A DNA stretch of 64,000 bases from an uncultured Candidatus Melainabacteria bacterium (GCA_934757255.1 CAKVLL010000003.1:1-64000); one strand, 5' to 3'. Shown: positions 51,531 through 58,998, counted from the stretch's first letter. Notes: generated by a model not told the origin, from the sequence alone. Made by a program: numbers and translations.

Positions 51531-52373
51531 TTATTTAACTGTTCCTACTGCTACTTCACAATCTTCACAAAAGCCAGTAGTCAACTCGTGTGAATTTACA
51601 AGAGGTGTTCCACAGCTTTTACAATGACAATCTTCAAAGTCGTCTGCTGTGTTATAGTCATAACCGTAATAACCGCTGTAATAATCTTTATACGTTGGAT
51701 ATGTAGCTTTATTAGGTTTTGTATCTTTTATAAAAATTGTTTTAGTGCAATTTGCTTTAATATCTGCTTCTGTTTCTTTGTAAATTGCATCTATTTCTTC
51801 TTTTTCGATATCTTCATTTGTGATGTATAAATCAATTGCATCGTGTTTGTTTTCTGAAATATAATTAATCAGAGTGAATTGTTGTTTTTTATTTACAATC
51901 ATTGCAGGGAATTGTTTATGTCCTCTTAGCGCACTCATACTCTCGTAATTATCCCAGTCTGTACCTGATGGAGTAGTTCCCATATCTACGTGTGAATGCC
52001 AATCTAATTCCCATTCGCTTAGCTGTTCTGTTGGAATGCTTCTAACAAATTCCATTACTGCATCATCACTACATTCTACATAAGCACTTTTAACTTCTTG
52101 TTTTAGTATCTTAAAGTCTGTGATTACACCATCTTGAATTCGTCCAAATCCTGATATTTCGTAATCACCAATTAAGTTGATATAACACATAAGCTTAATG
52201 TAAGCCTTCTTAGTTATGCTTAATTTATCGTATTTAGGTTTTGCAAAAATATTGTAGATTATGTTTTTACATTCTTTTAATGTTACTGGAATTACGCTTG
52301 CTTTTGTTTCTTGTTTCTTTGTTTCAAATAAGTTGTTTTGTTTTCCCCAACTATATTTTTTCTTTTGTTTCAT
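51531..52373 (-). CDS. JAB/JAMM metallo-isopeptidase fused to a zinc ribbon
   Basis: A 280-residue protein. Residues about 45-175 form a JAB domain: an upstream glutamate in YEISGFGRI, then the complete JAMM motif WHSHVDMGTTPSGTD near 127-141 (H-x-H-x7-S-x2-D). Residues about 245-272 form a zinc ribbon (CHCKSCGTP ... FCEDCEV). JAMM proteases cleave isopeptide bonds or process ubiquitin-like proteins. The gene lies 14 bp upstream of the Ubl gene, pointing to removal or maturation of that modifier. All catalytic residues are intact. AAGGAA precedes the ATG. Confidence 0.9.
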   Translation of the reverse strand: MKQKKKYSWGKQNNLFETKKQETKASVIPVTLKECKNIIYNIFAKPKYDKLSITKKAYIKLMCYINLIGDYEISGFGRIQDGVITDFKILKQEVKSAYVECSDDAVMEFVRSIPTEQLSEWELDWHSHVDMGTTPSGTDWDNYESMSALRGHKQFPAMIVNKKQQFTLINYISENKHDAIDLYITNEDIEKEEIDAIYKETEADIKANCTKTIFIKDTKPNKATYPTYKDYYSGYYGYDYNTADDFEDCHCKSCGTPLVNSHELTTGFCEDCEVAVGTVK

Positions 52374-52391
52374 TTTATTCCTTTCTAAAAT

Positions 52392-52422
52392 AAAGAGCTT
52401 CCTTTTTATCGGAAGCCCTTTA
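52392..52422 (-). terminator. Hairpin terminator upstream of the JAB gene
   Basis: Stem AAAGGGCTTCC / GGAAGCTCTTT (one G-T pair) followed by ATTTT on the minus strand, just after the 52443 gene. Confidence 0.7.
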
Positions 52423-52442
52423 AGTTATTCTATTCATTTTGT

Positions 52443-52889
52443 CTACTTTCTTGCTTTTCTTTTTGGTTTTACTTCTGCTTCTAATGCTTCTTTTTCAGCA
52501 AGTTCTTTTGCAAGATTGTTTCTAACACCTTCTGCATATTTAGGATATGGAATATTTTCTTCATCCAATCCTTCCACCATCAATTCACAAGCTGTTTCAA
52601 CTGTTTCACCTAATCTGTAATCTACGATGTATTCTTTTTTCTTGAAGTAGCTTAGAATACCTTTCCATTCTCTTACATGTAGATTTGTGATTACAAACTT
52701 GTCAGCTTTACCTGACTCTAAGAAACCTCTGTACATTTGACCATAAGCGTATTTGAATACGTCAAATTTTCTGTTGTTTGTTTGTTGTGCTGTTGTCATA
52801 GTTGACCATCCTTTCTTTGTGTTAGCCGGTGCATAAGCACTACGGCGTTGTTGTACTAACTGTAATAACTTTGACAAAATCTTGTTCAT
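52443..52889 (-). CDS. Hypothetical phage protein with two possible starts (148 or 118 residues)
   Basis: Two in-frame ATGs each have a strong ribosome site: AGGAG before 52889 and AAAGGATG before 52799. The shorter form begins MTTAQ, as does the protein starting at 57149; their upstream DNA is also alike, suggesting distant paralogues. The core (FDVFKYAYGQMYRGFLES, EWKGILSYFKKKEYIVDYR) is alpha/beta and the C-terminus is a lysine-rich tail (KPKRKARK). Function unknown. Confidence 0.7.
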   Translation of the reverse strand: MNKILSKLLQLVQQRRSAYAPANTKKGWSTMTTAQQTNNRKFDVFKYAYGQMYRGFLESGKADKFVITNLHVREWKGILSYFKKKEYIVDYRLGETVETACELMVEGLDEENIPYPKYAEGVRNNLAKELAEKEALEAEVKPKRKARK

Positions 52890-52898
52890 TTTTGTCTC

Positions 52899-53045
52899 CT
52901 ATTCTTCCAATTCTTCTATTGGAATTAATTCTTCAATTACTATTTTGTTATTTAGTTCTGATTTATTTTCTTGGTTTCTATCTATCGAAATTTGAACAAT
53001 CAGAATTATGTTTGTAATTATTAGAGCAATTATTAGTTTTCTCAT
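52899..53045 (-). CDS. Small membrane-anchored protein (48 residues)
   Basis: Starts MRKLIIALIITNIILIVQIS after AAAGGAAAG, one transmembrane helix, with an acidic tail ending IPIEELEE. Its ATG overlaps the stop of the next small membrane protein (ATGA), so the pair is coupled. Confidence 0.6.
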   Translation of the reverse strand: MRKLIIALIITNIILIVQISIDRNQENKSELNNKIVIEELIPIEELEE

Positions 53046-53176
53046 TTTTCTTTCCTTTTCAGATATCCTACGATTGCACCTATATAAAGAAAAATCAGAG
53101 AATAATAATCTCCGATTTTCCCAATAAACCAAACAGCTGTAATTAAGAATAAAATCATTAATAATCGTTTATTCAT
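53042..53176 (-). CDS. Small membrane protein (44 residues)
   Basis: Two hydrophobic stretches (MNKRLLMILFLITAVWFI and YYSLIFLYIGAIVGYL) and a basic end KRKEK. Overlaps the upstream gene by 8 bp. The pair with 52899-53045 could act at the membrane, for example in lysis or exclusion, which is inference only. Confidence 0.6.
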   Translation of the reverse strand: MNKRLLMILFLITAVWFIGKIGDYYSLIFLYIGAIVGYLKRKEK

Positions 53177-53369
53177 TTTTCTCCTTTTTTAAAGTTGGAT
53201 GCCATCCGTTTCTAACGTAATGTTTTTTATCATATTCAATTTTGTGCCTTTTATATTCTTCATCAGAAATATTCATCACATCTATGTTGTTTTCTATACA
53301 GTAAAGCGCAAAACCTATTGCATCTTTTTGCATACTACCTTTGTTGCAATAAATGTTTAATTCAACCAT
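53169..53369 (-). CDS. Hypothetical phage protein (66 residues)
   Basis: Starts MVELNIYCNKGSMQKDAIGF after AGGACA; contains an HxxxYDKKHYVRNGWHP segment. An in-frame upstream start is less likely. The ATG overlaps the upstream stop (TAATG). Function unknown. Confidence 0.55.
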   Translation of the reverse strand: MVELNIYCNKGSMQKDAIGFALYCIENNIDVMNISDEEYKRHKIEYDKKHYVRNGWHPTLKKEKNE

Positions 53370-53539
53370 TATTGTCCTACTTTCATTAGAATTGCTTTGC
53401 ATTCTTTAATGTCTTTTGTTGTTTTGAATTTAGAAACGCATAATTCATTGATTTGCTTTTCTCTTTTATTTTCTTCAATTTCCATTGGAAGAATTGCTAT
53501 CATTGGTGCGAATAGCATTGCTACTATGAATATTGGCAT
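53369..53539 (-). CDS. Small membrane-anchored protein (56 residues)
   Basis: N-terminal hydrophobic segment MPIFIVAMLFAPMIAILP followed by a charged domain with two cysteines (ELCVSKFKTTKDIKECKAI). Starts 1 base after the coiled-coil gene ends. Signal peptide or anchor; function unknown. Confidence 0.55.
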   Translation of the reverse strand: MPIFIVAMLFAPMIAILPMEIEENKREKQINELCVSKFKTTKDIKECKAILMKVGQ

Positions 53540-54220
53540 TTATTTCCCCTTTGCTTTGTTGATAATGTTTAAAATCTTTTCACAATATGGTCTGTCTTTA
53601 TTTTCGACGCCTAAAAATAGTTCTTTAGTTACATATTCTATTTCGACAAGAGCTATTCTACATTTGTCTGCATATTCAACGCTTTTTGCAGTACAAGTTT
53701 CACAAATTCCAGTAGGTTGGTTTGCTTCTTGCCATTCTTTTAACTCTTTTACTTCTTGTTTGAGTCTTATTAATTCGTCTTTTACATCATTATGTTTGGC
53801 TCTATAACAAGCTTTGTATGTTTCAGTTAAAGCTTTTTGTTGTTCTAATTGTTTTTTCAATTCTTCGCACTCTTGCTCTTTGGTTTTTAACAAATTACAA
53901 TTTTCTTTATTGCAATATTTTCCGTTATAAAAATCTTTTGAAACTTGGTTATATTTCTCTAACCATTGCTCTAGTTTTTCTGCGTTTTCTTTGCAACATT
54001 TATTATGATATTGTCGTAATTCTTCATATTCTTGTTCTTTAGCTTCAATAATCTCTTTTGTTGCCAGAACTATATCAAAGCTTTGCGTTTCTTCATTGTA
54101 ACCGCAGAAATCGTCTAACAGCCTAGGTGTTATTATTTTTTCCAGTTCTAAATACATTTTTTGTAATGGAGAAAGCTCTGCTTGTTTTCCAGTAGTTACA
54201 TCATAATAGTTATTTTCCAT
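53540..54220 (-). CDS. Coiled-coil phage protein (226 residues)
   Basis: Starts MENNYYDVTTGKQAELSPLQ after AAGGTG. Residues about 65-165 are a long glutamate/lysine-rich coiled coil, with repeated KEQE-type turns (KEIIEAKEQEYEELRQ, LLKTKEQECEELKKQL). A C-x2-C pair lies in TGICETCTAK. Probably structural or regulatory; no enzyme motif. Confidence 0.65.
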   Translation of the reverse strand: MENNYYDVTTGKQAELSPLQKMYLELEKIITPRLLDDFCGYNEETQSFDIVLATKEIIEAKEQEYEELRQYHNKCCKENAEKLEQWLEKYNQVSKDFYNGKYCNKENCNLLKTKEQECEELKKQLEQQKALTETYKACYRAKHNDVKDELIRLKQEVKELKEWQEANQPTGICETCTAKSVEYADKCRIALVEIEYVTKELFLGVENKDRPYCEKILNIINKAKGK

Positions 54221-54236
54221 TTTTTTCACCTTCAAT

Positions 54237-54380
54237 CTACCATTTGCATCTAAATTCTAAATCGCTTTGTGCTTCTTTTCTTATTTTTTCTATTTTGCGC
54301 AAAGCTATCAACTCGCCTATACTTATCAGCATTTTAGAGTAAACTATAAAGCATAATAAAATTAATATTGAAGCCATCAT
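54237..54380 (-). CDS. Small membrane protein (47 residues)
   Basis: N-terminal helix MMASILILLCFIVYSKMLIS and a basic, charged tail. Its ATGA overlaps the stop of the next gene. Function unknown. Confidence 0.55.
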   Translation of the reverse strand: MMASILILLCFIVYSKMLISIGELIALRKIEKIRKEAQSDLEFRCKW

Positions 54381-54871
54381 TCACCTCTCAAATACTTCTT
54401 CAATCGTTCTTCACCGATTTCTCGGATTGCTACATCTAGAAAGTTCATGTTTGTACAATAGACAACCCCTTGGATTTTATTCCGAATAGACCTGTCGAAT
54501 GATAATATATCCTCTGACGCTTCCAAATAAATATAATATTTGCTTTCATCCGAGCTGTTCCAGTTCGTCTCTTTACCTTTATTCAGCCTTCTAGCAATAT
54601 CTTCAAGCAAACGTCTTACTAAAATCTTTTCAGCTTCTGCTTCGGCTTGTTCACGAGTTTGGAAACAGTTGTAAGTTTTGTACAATGTATTTTCAGGAAC
54701 ATCACCTCTGAAAGTGTTAGAATATGGTTCATTGTATCCATTTAAGAAATAGAACACATCGCCATTTTTAGGCTTCCACCTCTCACACTCGCATTCTGCC
54801 AACATTTTCTCCATATTGGCTAGATGTTCTTTTGTTTTATTAATTTCGTTTTGTAGTTCTTGTTTGTTCAT
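54377..54871 (-). CDS. Conserved phage hypothetical protein (164 residues)
   Basis: N-terminal coiled coil (LQNEINKTKEHLANMEKML), then the block RWKPKNGDVFYFLNGYNEPY and CFQTREQAEAEAEKIL, a widespread phage early-protein architecture of unknown role (small SH3-like barrel then helix). Confidence 0.7.
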   Translation of the reverse strand: MNKQELQNEINKTKEHLANMEKMLAECECERWKPKNGDVFYFLNGYNEPYSNTFRGDVPENTLYKTYNCFQTREQAEAEAEKILVRRLLEDIARRLNKGKETNWNSSDESKYYIYLEASEDILSFDRSIRNKIQGVVYCTNMNFLDVAIREIGEERLKKYLRGE

Positions 54872-55141
54872 TTAATTTATATCCTTTTTATATTTTAAAA
54901 TATATTTTCGTAACTCATTTAATTTGTTATATTCTGCTTTCATTTTTTCGTACTGTTCTTTTAGTTCAAAATAAAAATAAGCATTTTGAACTAAAACGTA
55001 TTGTAATTCTAATATATATTGTTCTTTATTTTTCTTGGTCGTTCTTTCTTCCAATAAAGTATTTATCATGTCCTCTATGAATTTTTTATTTGATTTTTTC
55101 AAGTTATTATCTTTGAATATTTCTAAGTTGTATTTTTTCAT
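54872..55141 (-). CDS. Hypothetical coiled-coil protein (89 residues)
   Basis: Lysine/glutamate-rich, all helical (FIEDMINTLLEERTTKKNKE...). Overlaps the next gene by 4 bp. Function unknown. Confidence 0.55.
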   Translation of the reverse strand: MKKYNLEIFKDNNLKKSNKKFIEDMINTLLEERTTKKNKEQYILELQYVLVQNAYFYFELKEQYEKMKAEYNKLNELRKYILKYKKDIN

Positions 55142-55335
55142 TTGTTAATTTCCTTTATATTTTTAACTACTTCTTGTAATCTTTTAACAAATTTTTCATT
55201 AGACTCACTCCAGTACCAACAGCAATTACAACAGCCTGCGCAGTCTGCGTATTTGCTATCTGAACCTGTATTAACTGATATATCTAGGTCTGCGATTATA
55301 TTATTGAGTTGTTGTATTATTTCTTGTTTATTCAT
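55138..55335 (-). CDS. Cysteine-rich small protein (65 residues)
   Basis: A central CAGCCNCCWYW cluster (five cysteines in eleven residues) between two helices. Likely a metal-binding knuckle. It overlaps the neighbouring genes by 4 and 8 bp. Confidence 0.6.
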   Translation of the reverse strand: MNKQEIIQQLNNIIADLDISVNTGSDSKYADCAGCCNCCWYWSESNEKFVKRLQEVVKNIKEINK

Positions 55336-55546
55336 TTGTTATTTCCTTTTTCATTTTTGTTGCTTGTAGATATATTGTAGTAGTCCAAGCGCATCCACAT
55401 TCGCATTCAAAGTCGTGCATTACACAAGAAGGTGTGATTGGTTCATCAAATCCTAGAACAGTATCCCAACTTGAAACTTTACCGCAGTCATATTCTGCTT
55501 TATTGCCACACTTAGGGCAGACGTCATACGTTTTTGAATAGTTCAT
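55328..55546 (-). CDS. Zinc-finger-like small protein (72 residues)
   Basis: C-x2-C near the N-terminus (DVCPKCGNKAEYDCGK) and a second set in DFECECGCAW, a likely zinc ribbon. Function unknown. Confidence 0.65.
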   Translation of the reverse strand: MNYSKTYDVCPKCGNKAEYDCGKVSSWDTVLGFDEPITPSCVMHDFECECGCAWTTTIYLQATKMKKEITNE

Positions 55547-55549
55547 TTG

Positions 55550-55831
55550 TTATTCTCCAAATCTATAAGCTACTTTTACATCTGTGTTATGTATTAACCA
55601 CTTTGCTATTTCAGGTTCAATTTGATATTCTTTGTCTATTAAGACTAAAGTTCTTTTATTGAATTCACATAGCAATTCTTTTACTTTTTCAGCCTTATTA
55701 ATTAACCATTCATAGTATTGTTGTAATACATACATTGAAGGGTTCTTATTGTATAAGCCTTCACCTGAACTGTTTGATATATCCATATATACTTCTACTT
55801 CTTCATCAGTAGTAAATATTGGTAATTTCAT
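55550..55831 (-). CDS. Hypothetical phage protein (93 residues)
   Basis: Alpha/beta: LPIFTTDEEVEVYMDISNSS, a central helix and RTLVLIDKEYQIEPEIAKWL. No motif recognised. Confidence 0.55.
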   Translation of the reverse strand: MKLPIFTTDEEVEVYMDISNSSGEGLYNKNPSMYVLQQYYEWLINKAEKVKELLCEFNKRTLVLIDKEYQIEPEIAKWLIHNTDVKVAYRFGE

Positions 55832-55854
55832 AATTAATTTCCTTTACTATTCTT

Positions 55855-56077
55855 TACATTTCTTGATTTTGTATTTAAAAATATGCTAAACTTACGATAC
55901 ATACCTGCTCGGGTCTCTTAAATAGACTTAGCAGACAAAAAAGACTAAGTTAGCGAAATATGACGGATTTCGCGGAACTAAAGAATAAAAAAAAGATTTT
56001 AGCTTACGTCTCTGTGTAGCCCTCCAACGCGCAACAGAGACTGCAAGAGCAAAAGAATAAAAGCCAAAAGCGACAAA
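55855..56077. other. Gene-free structured stretch in the early operon
   Basis: About 220 bp with several perfect stems: GCGAAAT / ATTTCGC (55953-55959 with 55967-55973), GTCTCTGT / ACAGAGAC (56008-56015 with 56034-56041), and CTTAG / CTAAG near 55930-55949. Short minus-strand frames here lack ribosome sites and are rejected. It could be a small RNA or a processing or regulatory region. Confidence 0.45.
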
Positions 56078-56108
56078 AGAAAAAGCAGAAGTCTTTGAAG
56101 ACCTCTGC
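56078..56108 (-). terminator. Hairpin terminator after the 56134 gene
   Basis: Minus-strand stem GCAGAGGTCTT / AAGACTTCTGC (one mismatch) followed by TTTTTCTTTT. Confidence 0.7.
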
Positions 56109-56133
56109 AAATTGGAGTATTAAGAAGAGATTG

Positions 56134-56748
56134 TTAATAGACATAACCTTCTTTAGTTGTGCCATCCAAATATAATTGGCTTTCAACTTCATTAGCTAAG
56201 AATTCTTCGTATTTCTCATCTATGATTTCAGATACATCTTTAGATTGAGTTTCAATGTATTTAGCAAAGTCATTGTAATTATCAAATCCTAGCTTTTGAA
56301 TGAACATTTCAAAAGTACAACTATCAGCCTTTTCAAGATATTCATTATCTAAACCAAATCTTTTGTAATCAAAGTTAGGACATTCTAATTCAGCTCTGTA
56401 TTTATCATTTGTTGCCAAAGCTTTTTCAACTACGCTTAGATGGTCAAATTCGTGTTTCTTATTATACTTAGTTATTTTATATTCTTCTTTTTCATAGGCA
56501 GGTGCTATGAATTCAGAAGCAGTATTTAAGTCTTTGTATTGGATAGTATATTCACGAATACCATTATTATAATCGGCAGTTACTTTTGCTATCTTAAACG
56601 CTTTAGCTTTCATTGTAATCCAAGTTATTATCTTTTCAGGGTAATATCCTTTAATCTTAAATGAGTCTTTAGCTTCATTACCTCTTAGCTTTTGTGTTTC
56701 ATTATATACAATTTGATTTCTAATCACGTTAAATATGTTATTTGTCAT
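56134..56748 (-). CDS. Hypothetical phage protein (204 residues)
   Basis: Starts MTNNIFNVIRNQIVYNETQK. Mixed alpha/beta, with FKIAKVTADYNNGIREYTIQ followed by YKDLNTASE, a phrase that weakly echoes VKIKDLNIEAK in the protein starting at 57149. A charged helical C-terminus. No recognised domain. Confidence 0.65.
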   Translation of the reverse strand: MTNNIFNVIRNQIVYNETQKLRGNEAKDSFKIKGYYPEKIITWITMKAKAFKIAKVTADYNNGIREYTIQYKDLNTASEFIAPAYEKEEYKITKYNKKHEFDHLSVVEKALATNDKYRAELECPNFDYKRFGLDNEYLEKADSCTFEMFIQKLGFDNYNDFAKYIETQSKDVSEIIDEKYEEFLANEVESQLYLDGTTKEGYVY

Positions 56749-56783
56749 TTCTTAATCCTTTCCAATTTATGTCTATTACTCAA

Positions 56784-56810
56784 AAAGCCCTAGTATTACA
56801 CTAGAGCTTT
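56784..56810 (-). terminator. Hairpin terminator overlapping the stop of the 56796 gene
   Basis: Minus-strand AAAGCTCTAGT / ACTAGGGCTTTTT around GTAAT; the stem includes the stop codon. Confidence 0.65.
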
Positions 56811-57149
56811 AGTTACTGATTTGATTGCTTTTGCTATATCAAAGCTATTGAATACATTGTATTCTTTTCCGGCTTTTGATTTCGCTTTAGCTTCTATATT
56901 CAAGTCTTTTATTTTGACTATTGTTTGCACTCTGCCATATTCATCTATGTCAGTTTTCCATTCTACAAATTTCATTGCGCCAACTTTATAAAAGTATGAA
57001 CTTTTTAGATTATCAAAGTATTTTACTTTTACTTCTAATTCATCTGTCTTTTCACCTTTCATTAAGTTTTCATAATAAGCTTTCAATACTTGGAATTTGA
57101 AGAAATCAAAGTAATTGAATTCTTGTTCTTTAGTTTGTGCTGTTGTCAT
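56796..57149 (-). CDS. First early phage gene: hypothetical protein (117 residues)
   Basis: Starts MTTAQTKEQEFNYFDFFKFQ after AGAAGG; an upstream in-frame TTG is less likely. Beta-rich middle (TDELEVKVKYFDNL, VEWKTDIDEYGRVQTIVKIK) and a basic helix. Being first in the early operon, below the structured control region, it could be a regulator, but no domain is recognised. Its MTTAQ start and leader resemble those of the gene at 52443. Confidence 0.65.
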   Translation of the reverse strand: MTTAQTKEQEFNYFDFFKFQVLKAYYENLMKGEKTDELEVKVKYFDNLKSSYFYKVGAMKFVEWKTDIDEYGRVQTIVKIKDLNIEAKAKSKAGKEYNVFNSFDIAKAIKSVTKALV

Positions 57150-57748
57150 AATAGACCTTCTTTCTGCCTTATCGGCACTTATGTAATACAAATAGTTAAA
57201 ACCTCAACAAGCTAACGAATTAGCCAAGGCTTTCACCCTTAGTAGAAGCCTTGGCTTTTCTTCTTTATATCGTTTAGATATATATTGGTTAGTTTTATAT
57301 TTATATTTCTAGTTCATGTTCTATTTGTTCTTATTTGGGCGTATTGTGTTGGAATGTGCATGGGGATTGAGTTAGGGATAGAATTGGGAAATGGAAGGGA
57401 GATAGGCGTTCCAAACACAGCTTTCCCTCACACAACGTACAAGCCCATTTAGCCGTGGTCGCACCTCTCCATGATAGTTTGTACCTAGCTTTGATTTAAC
57501 ATGGCTTAATGGGCGTTCTACAAGCTCTAACAAAGCGTAGTCTGTCTGCCCTATCCTACAAAACAATTAGTGGCATAATAAAACCAACTAAAGACAGGCA
57601 AGCGAAGTGAGTAGCAAAGAAGCACCAAGTAAACGCGCAAGAGCGAGCGACAAAGGTGGCGATGATAAAGCAAGGGGGAGAGGGGGTAAAGCGAGCGACA
57701 AGTAAAGAAGAACATCTCCCCAAACACTCGACCTATTTTCTAACGCAC

Positions 57749-57773
57749 AAAAAAATACCTTCCCGAAAGAAGG
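57749..57773 (-). terminator. Attenuator-like terminator in the early leader
   Basis: Minus-strand hairpin CCTTC-TTTCGG-GAAGG followed by TATTTTTTT, about 50-70 bases downstream of the predicted early promoter start. Confidence 0.65.
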
Positions 57774-57827
57774 CATTGAATTTAAATCAGATTTATCGCA
57801 CATAACCTAAATAGTTATTACTACTAC

Positions 57828-57836
57828 ATTATAGCA
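57828..57836 (-). promoter_or_regulatory. Early minus-strand promoter (extended -10)
   Basis: On the minus strand TGCTATAAT, a full extended -10, reads towards the early genes. No good -35. It would give an early transcript with a leader of about 670 bases. Confidence 0.55.
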
Positions 57837-57989
57837 CATTTTAGACTTACTTTAAAGCTTATTCTTCAAATCTTAACTGTTCTTAAACTAAATTTGACGT
57901 TTATCAAAAAATCATAAAAAATGAGTTTGTAGTCGGACATTTAAGTAGGTAACGAAAGAAATTGCCGACAATGAGGAAGGGAAACTATC

Positions 57990-58382
57990 GTGCTAGTGCA
58001 TTGCAATTCTAAGTTCAGACCTTATGTTATTTGGTTTTTATTTCCCAACGAAGGTTTTTATAACAGAAAAGTAGAATTTGGTTTTTGTCCTCATTGCAAC
58101 AAAGACATTGCCTGTTACGTAGAGTACAGAAAATCTGATGATATGAAATTTGTAACTTACTGCAAGAAAAGACAAGCTGACAAATTCAGAGAAATGTACA
58201 AAGCAGAAATTGAATACAAGAGTACAGATTTAATCATTAATAAAGGGATGCCTTACGGATGGGTATATGGTGAAAACAAACAAAAGATTGATAAAAAGAC
58301 CGGCGAAATCACTTATAGACAAGTAGCTTGTGATTTTTACGGTAATAAGGAAGAAATTAAAAGATTTACACAGGCAGAGTAA
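57990..58382 (+). CDS. Conserved phage protein with zinc knuckle (130 residues)
   Basis: A GTG start 8 bases after GAGGAAGG. Contains FGFCPHCNKDIACYVEYR (C-x2-C...C), then GMPYGWVYGENK and ITYRQVACDFYGNKEEI, a pattern seen in phage hypothetical proteins. First plus-strand gene after the control region, so possibly a late-gene regulator; unproven. Confidence 0.7.
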   Translation: MLVHCNSKFRPYVIWFLFPNEGFYNRKVEFGFCPHCNKDIACYVEYRKSDDMKFVTYCKKRQADKFREMYKAEIEYKSTDLIINKGMPYGWVYGENKQKIDKKTGEITYRQVACDFYGNKEEIKRFTQAE

Positions 58383-58488
58383 CACTAGCTCGATTTTACA
58401 CAAACACACATTTTAGTATTCCTTTTTTGACGTTTTGAATTTTCTCTCGACTGTAATACTTCAACCTACTCTGCCTTTTTCTTTATTT

Positions 58489-58998
58489 ATGGCTAAAAAA
58501 GATACTGACAAAAAGCATAAACCACTCGCTAGGGATTGGGATAAAATCCGTATGATGTGGTTAAGGAATGAGGATTTAGATTACATTCTAAATGCTCTAC
58601 CTGATGTTGATGTTACTAAGAATGCTATTGTTAAAAGGATGTCAGCAGAAGGTATTACTGCTAAGAGAAGGGCAATTCAAGAGCGTGCAATTGATGATGC
58701 TACTAAAATTGCCGAAAAAGATAAACTTTATGTTAATTCACTCTGCATAGATTTATACAACAAAGGCGCAGATATTATCCAAAACATTCTTGGACAGTAC
58801 AGTCAAGAACTTATGGTGGGTAATGTTGCTAAAGGTCAGGCAAGAGCAACTGCATACAACGTAGATATGCTTATGTCAGGTCTAACTAAAATTCAAAAAG
58901 GTCTTAGAGTTGCTTATGGTTATGACGACAAAGGTAATTTGTGCGAAAAAGCACCTGAAGTAATGATTATCGAAGGCTTTGATAAGGACAAAATTTAG
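58489..58998 (+). CDS. Putative terminase small subunit
   Basis: A 169-residue protein with an HTH-like N-terminus (WDKIRMMWLRNEDLDYILNA, VTKNAIVKRMSAEGITAKRR) and a helical C-terminal region, immediately before the portal gene. Position and layout fit a small terminase, which recognises phage DNA for packaging. No Shine-Dalgarno precedes the ATG; a longer in-frame TTG start at 58435 is also unsupported. The expected large terminase does not follow it. Confidence 0.55.
   Translation: MAKKDTDKKHKPLARDWDKIRMMWLRNEDLDYILNALPDVDVTKNAIVKRMSAEGITAKRRAIQERAIDDATKIAEKDKLYVNSLCIDLYNKGADIIQNILGQYSQELMVGNVAKGQARATAYNVDMLMSGLTKIQKGLRVAYGYDDKGNLCEKAPEVMIIEGFDKDKI

Larger units (their letters stand above)
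57192..57989. other. Early/late control region with GC-rich structured sequence, no protein gene
   Basis: About 800 bp between divergent early and late genes. It holds a perfect 11-bp stem AGCCAAGGCTT / AAGCCTTGGCT (57222-57256), a GC-richer tract (about 57340-57720) with a long-range stem CCCATTTAGCC / GGCTTAATGGG around 48 bases (57446-57515) and repeated GAGCGAGCGACA words, a minus-strand terminator hairpin (57749-57773) and a minus-strand promoter at 57828. A frame of 71 codons on the minus strand is leucine-rich, lacks a ribosome site and crosses the terminator, so it is rejected. A regulatory leader or small RNA is likely. Confidence 0.6.

Noticed and set aside
55928..56192. Two minus-strand frames of about 60 codons in the structured gap
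   Set aside because: They overlap stems and a terminator, use no ribosome site and encode Phe/Ser/Arg-rich low-complexity peptides.
57588..57803. A 71-codon minus-strand frame in the control region
   Set aside because: Leucine/alanine low complexity caused by a repetitive GC-rich tract, no ribosome site, and it runs through a terminator hairpin.
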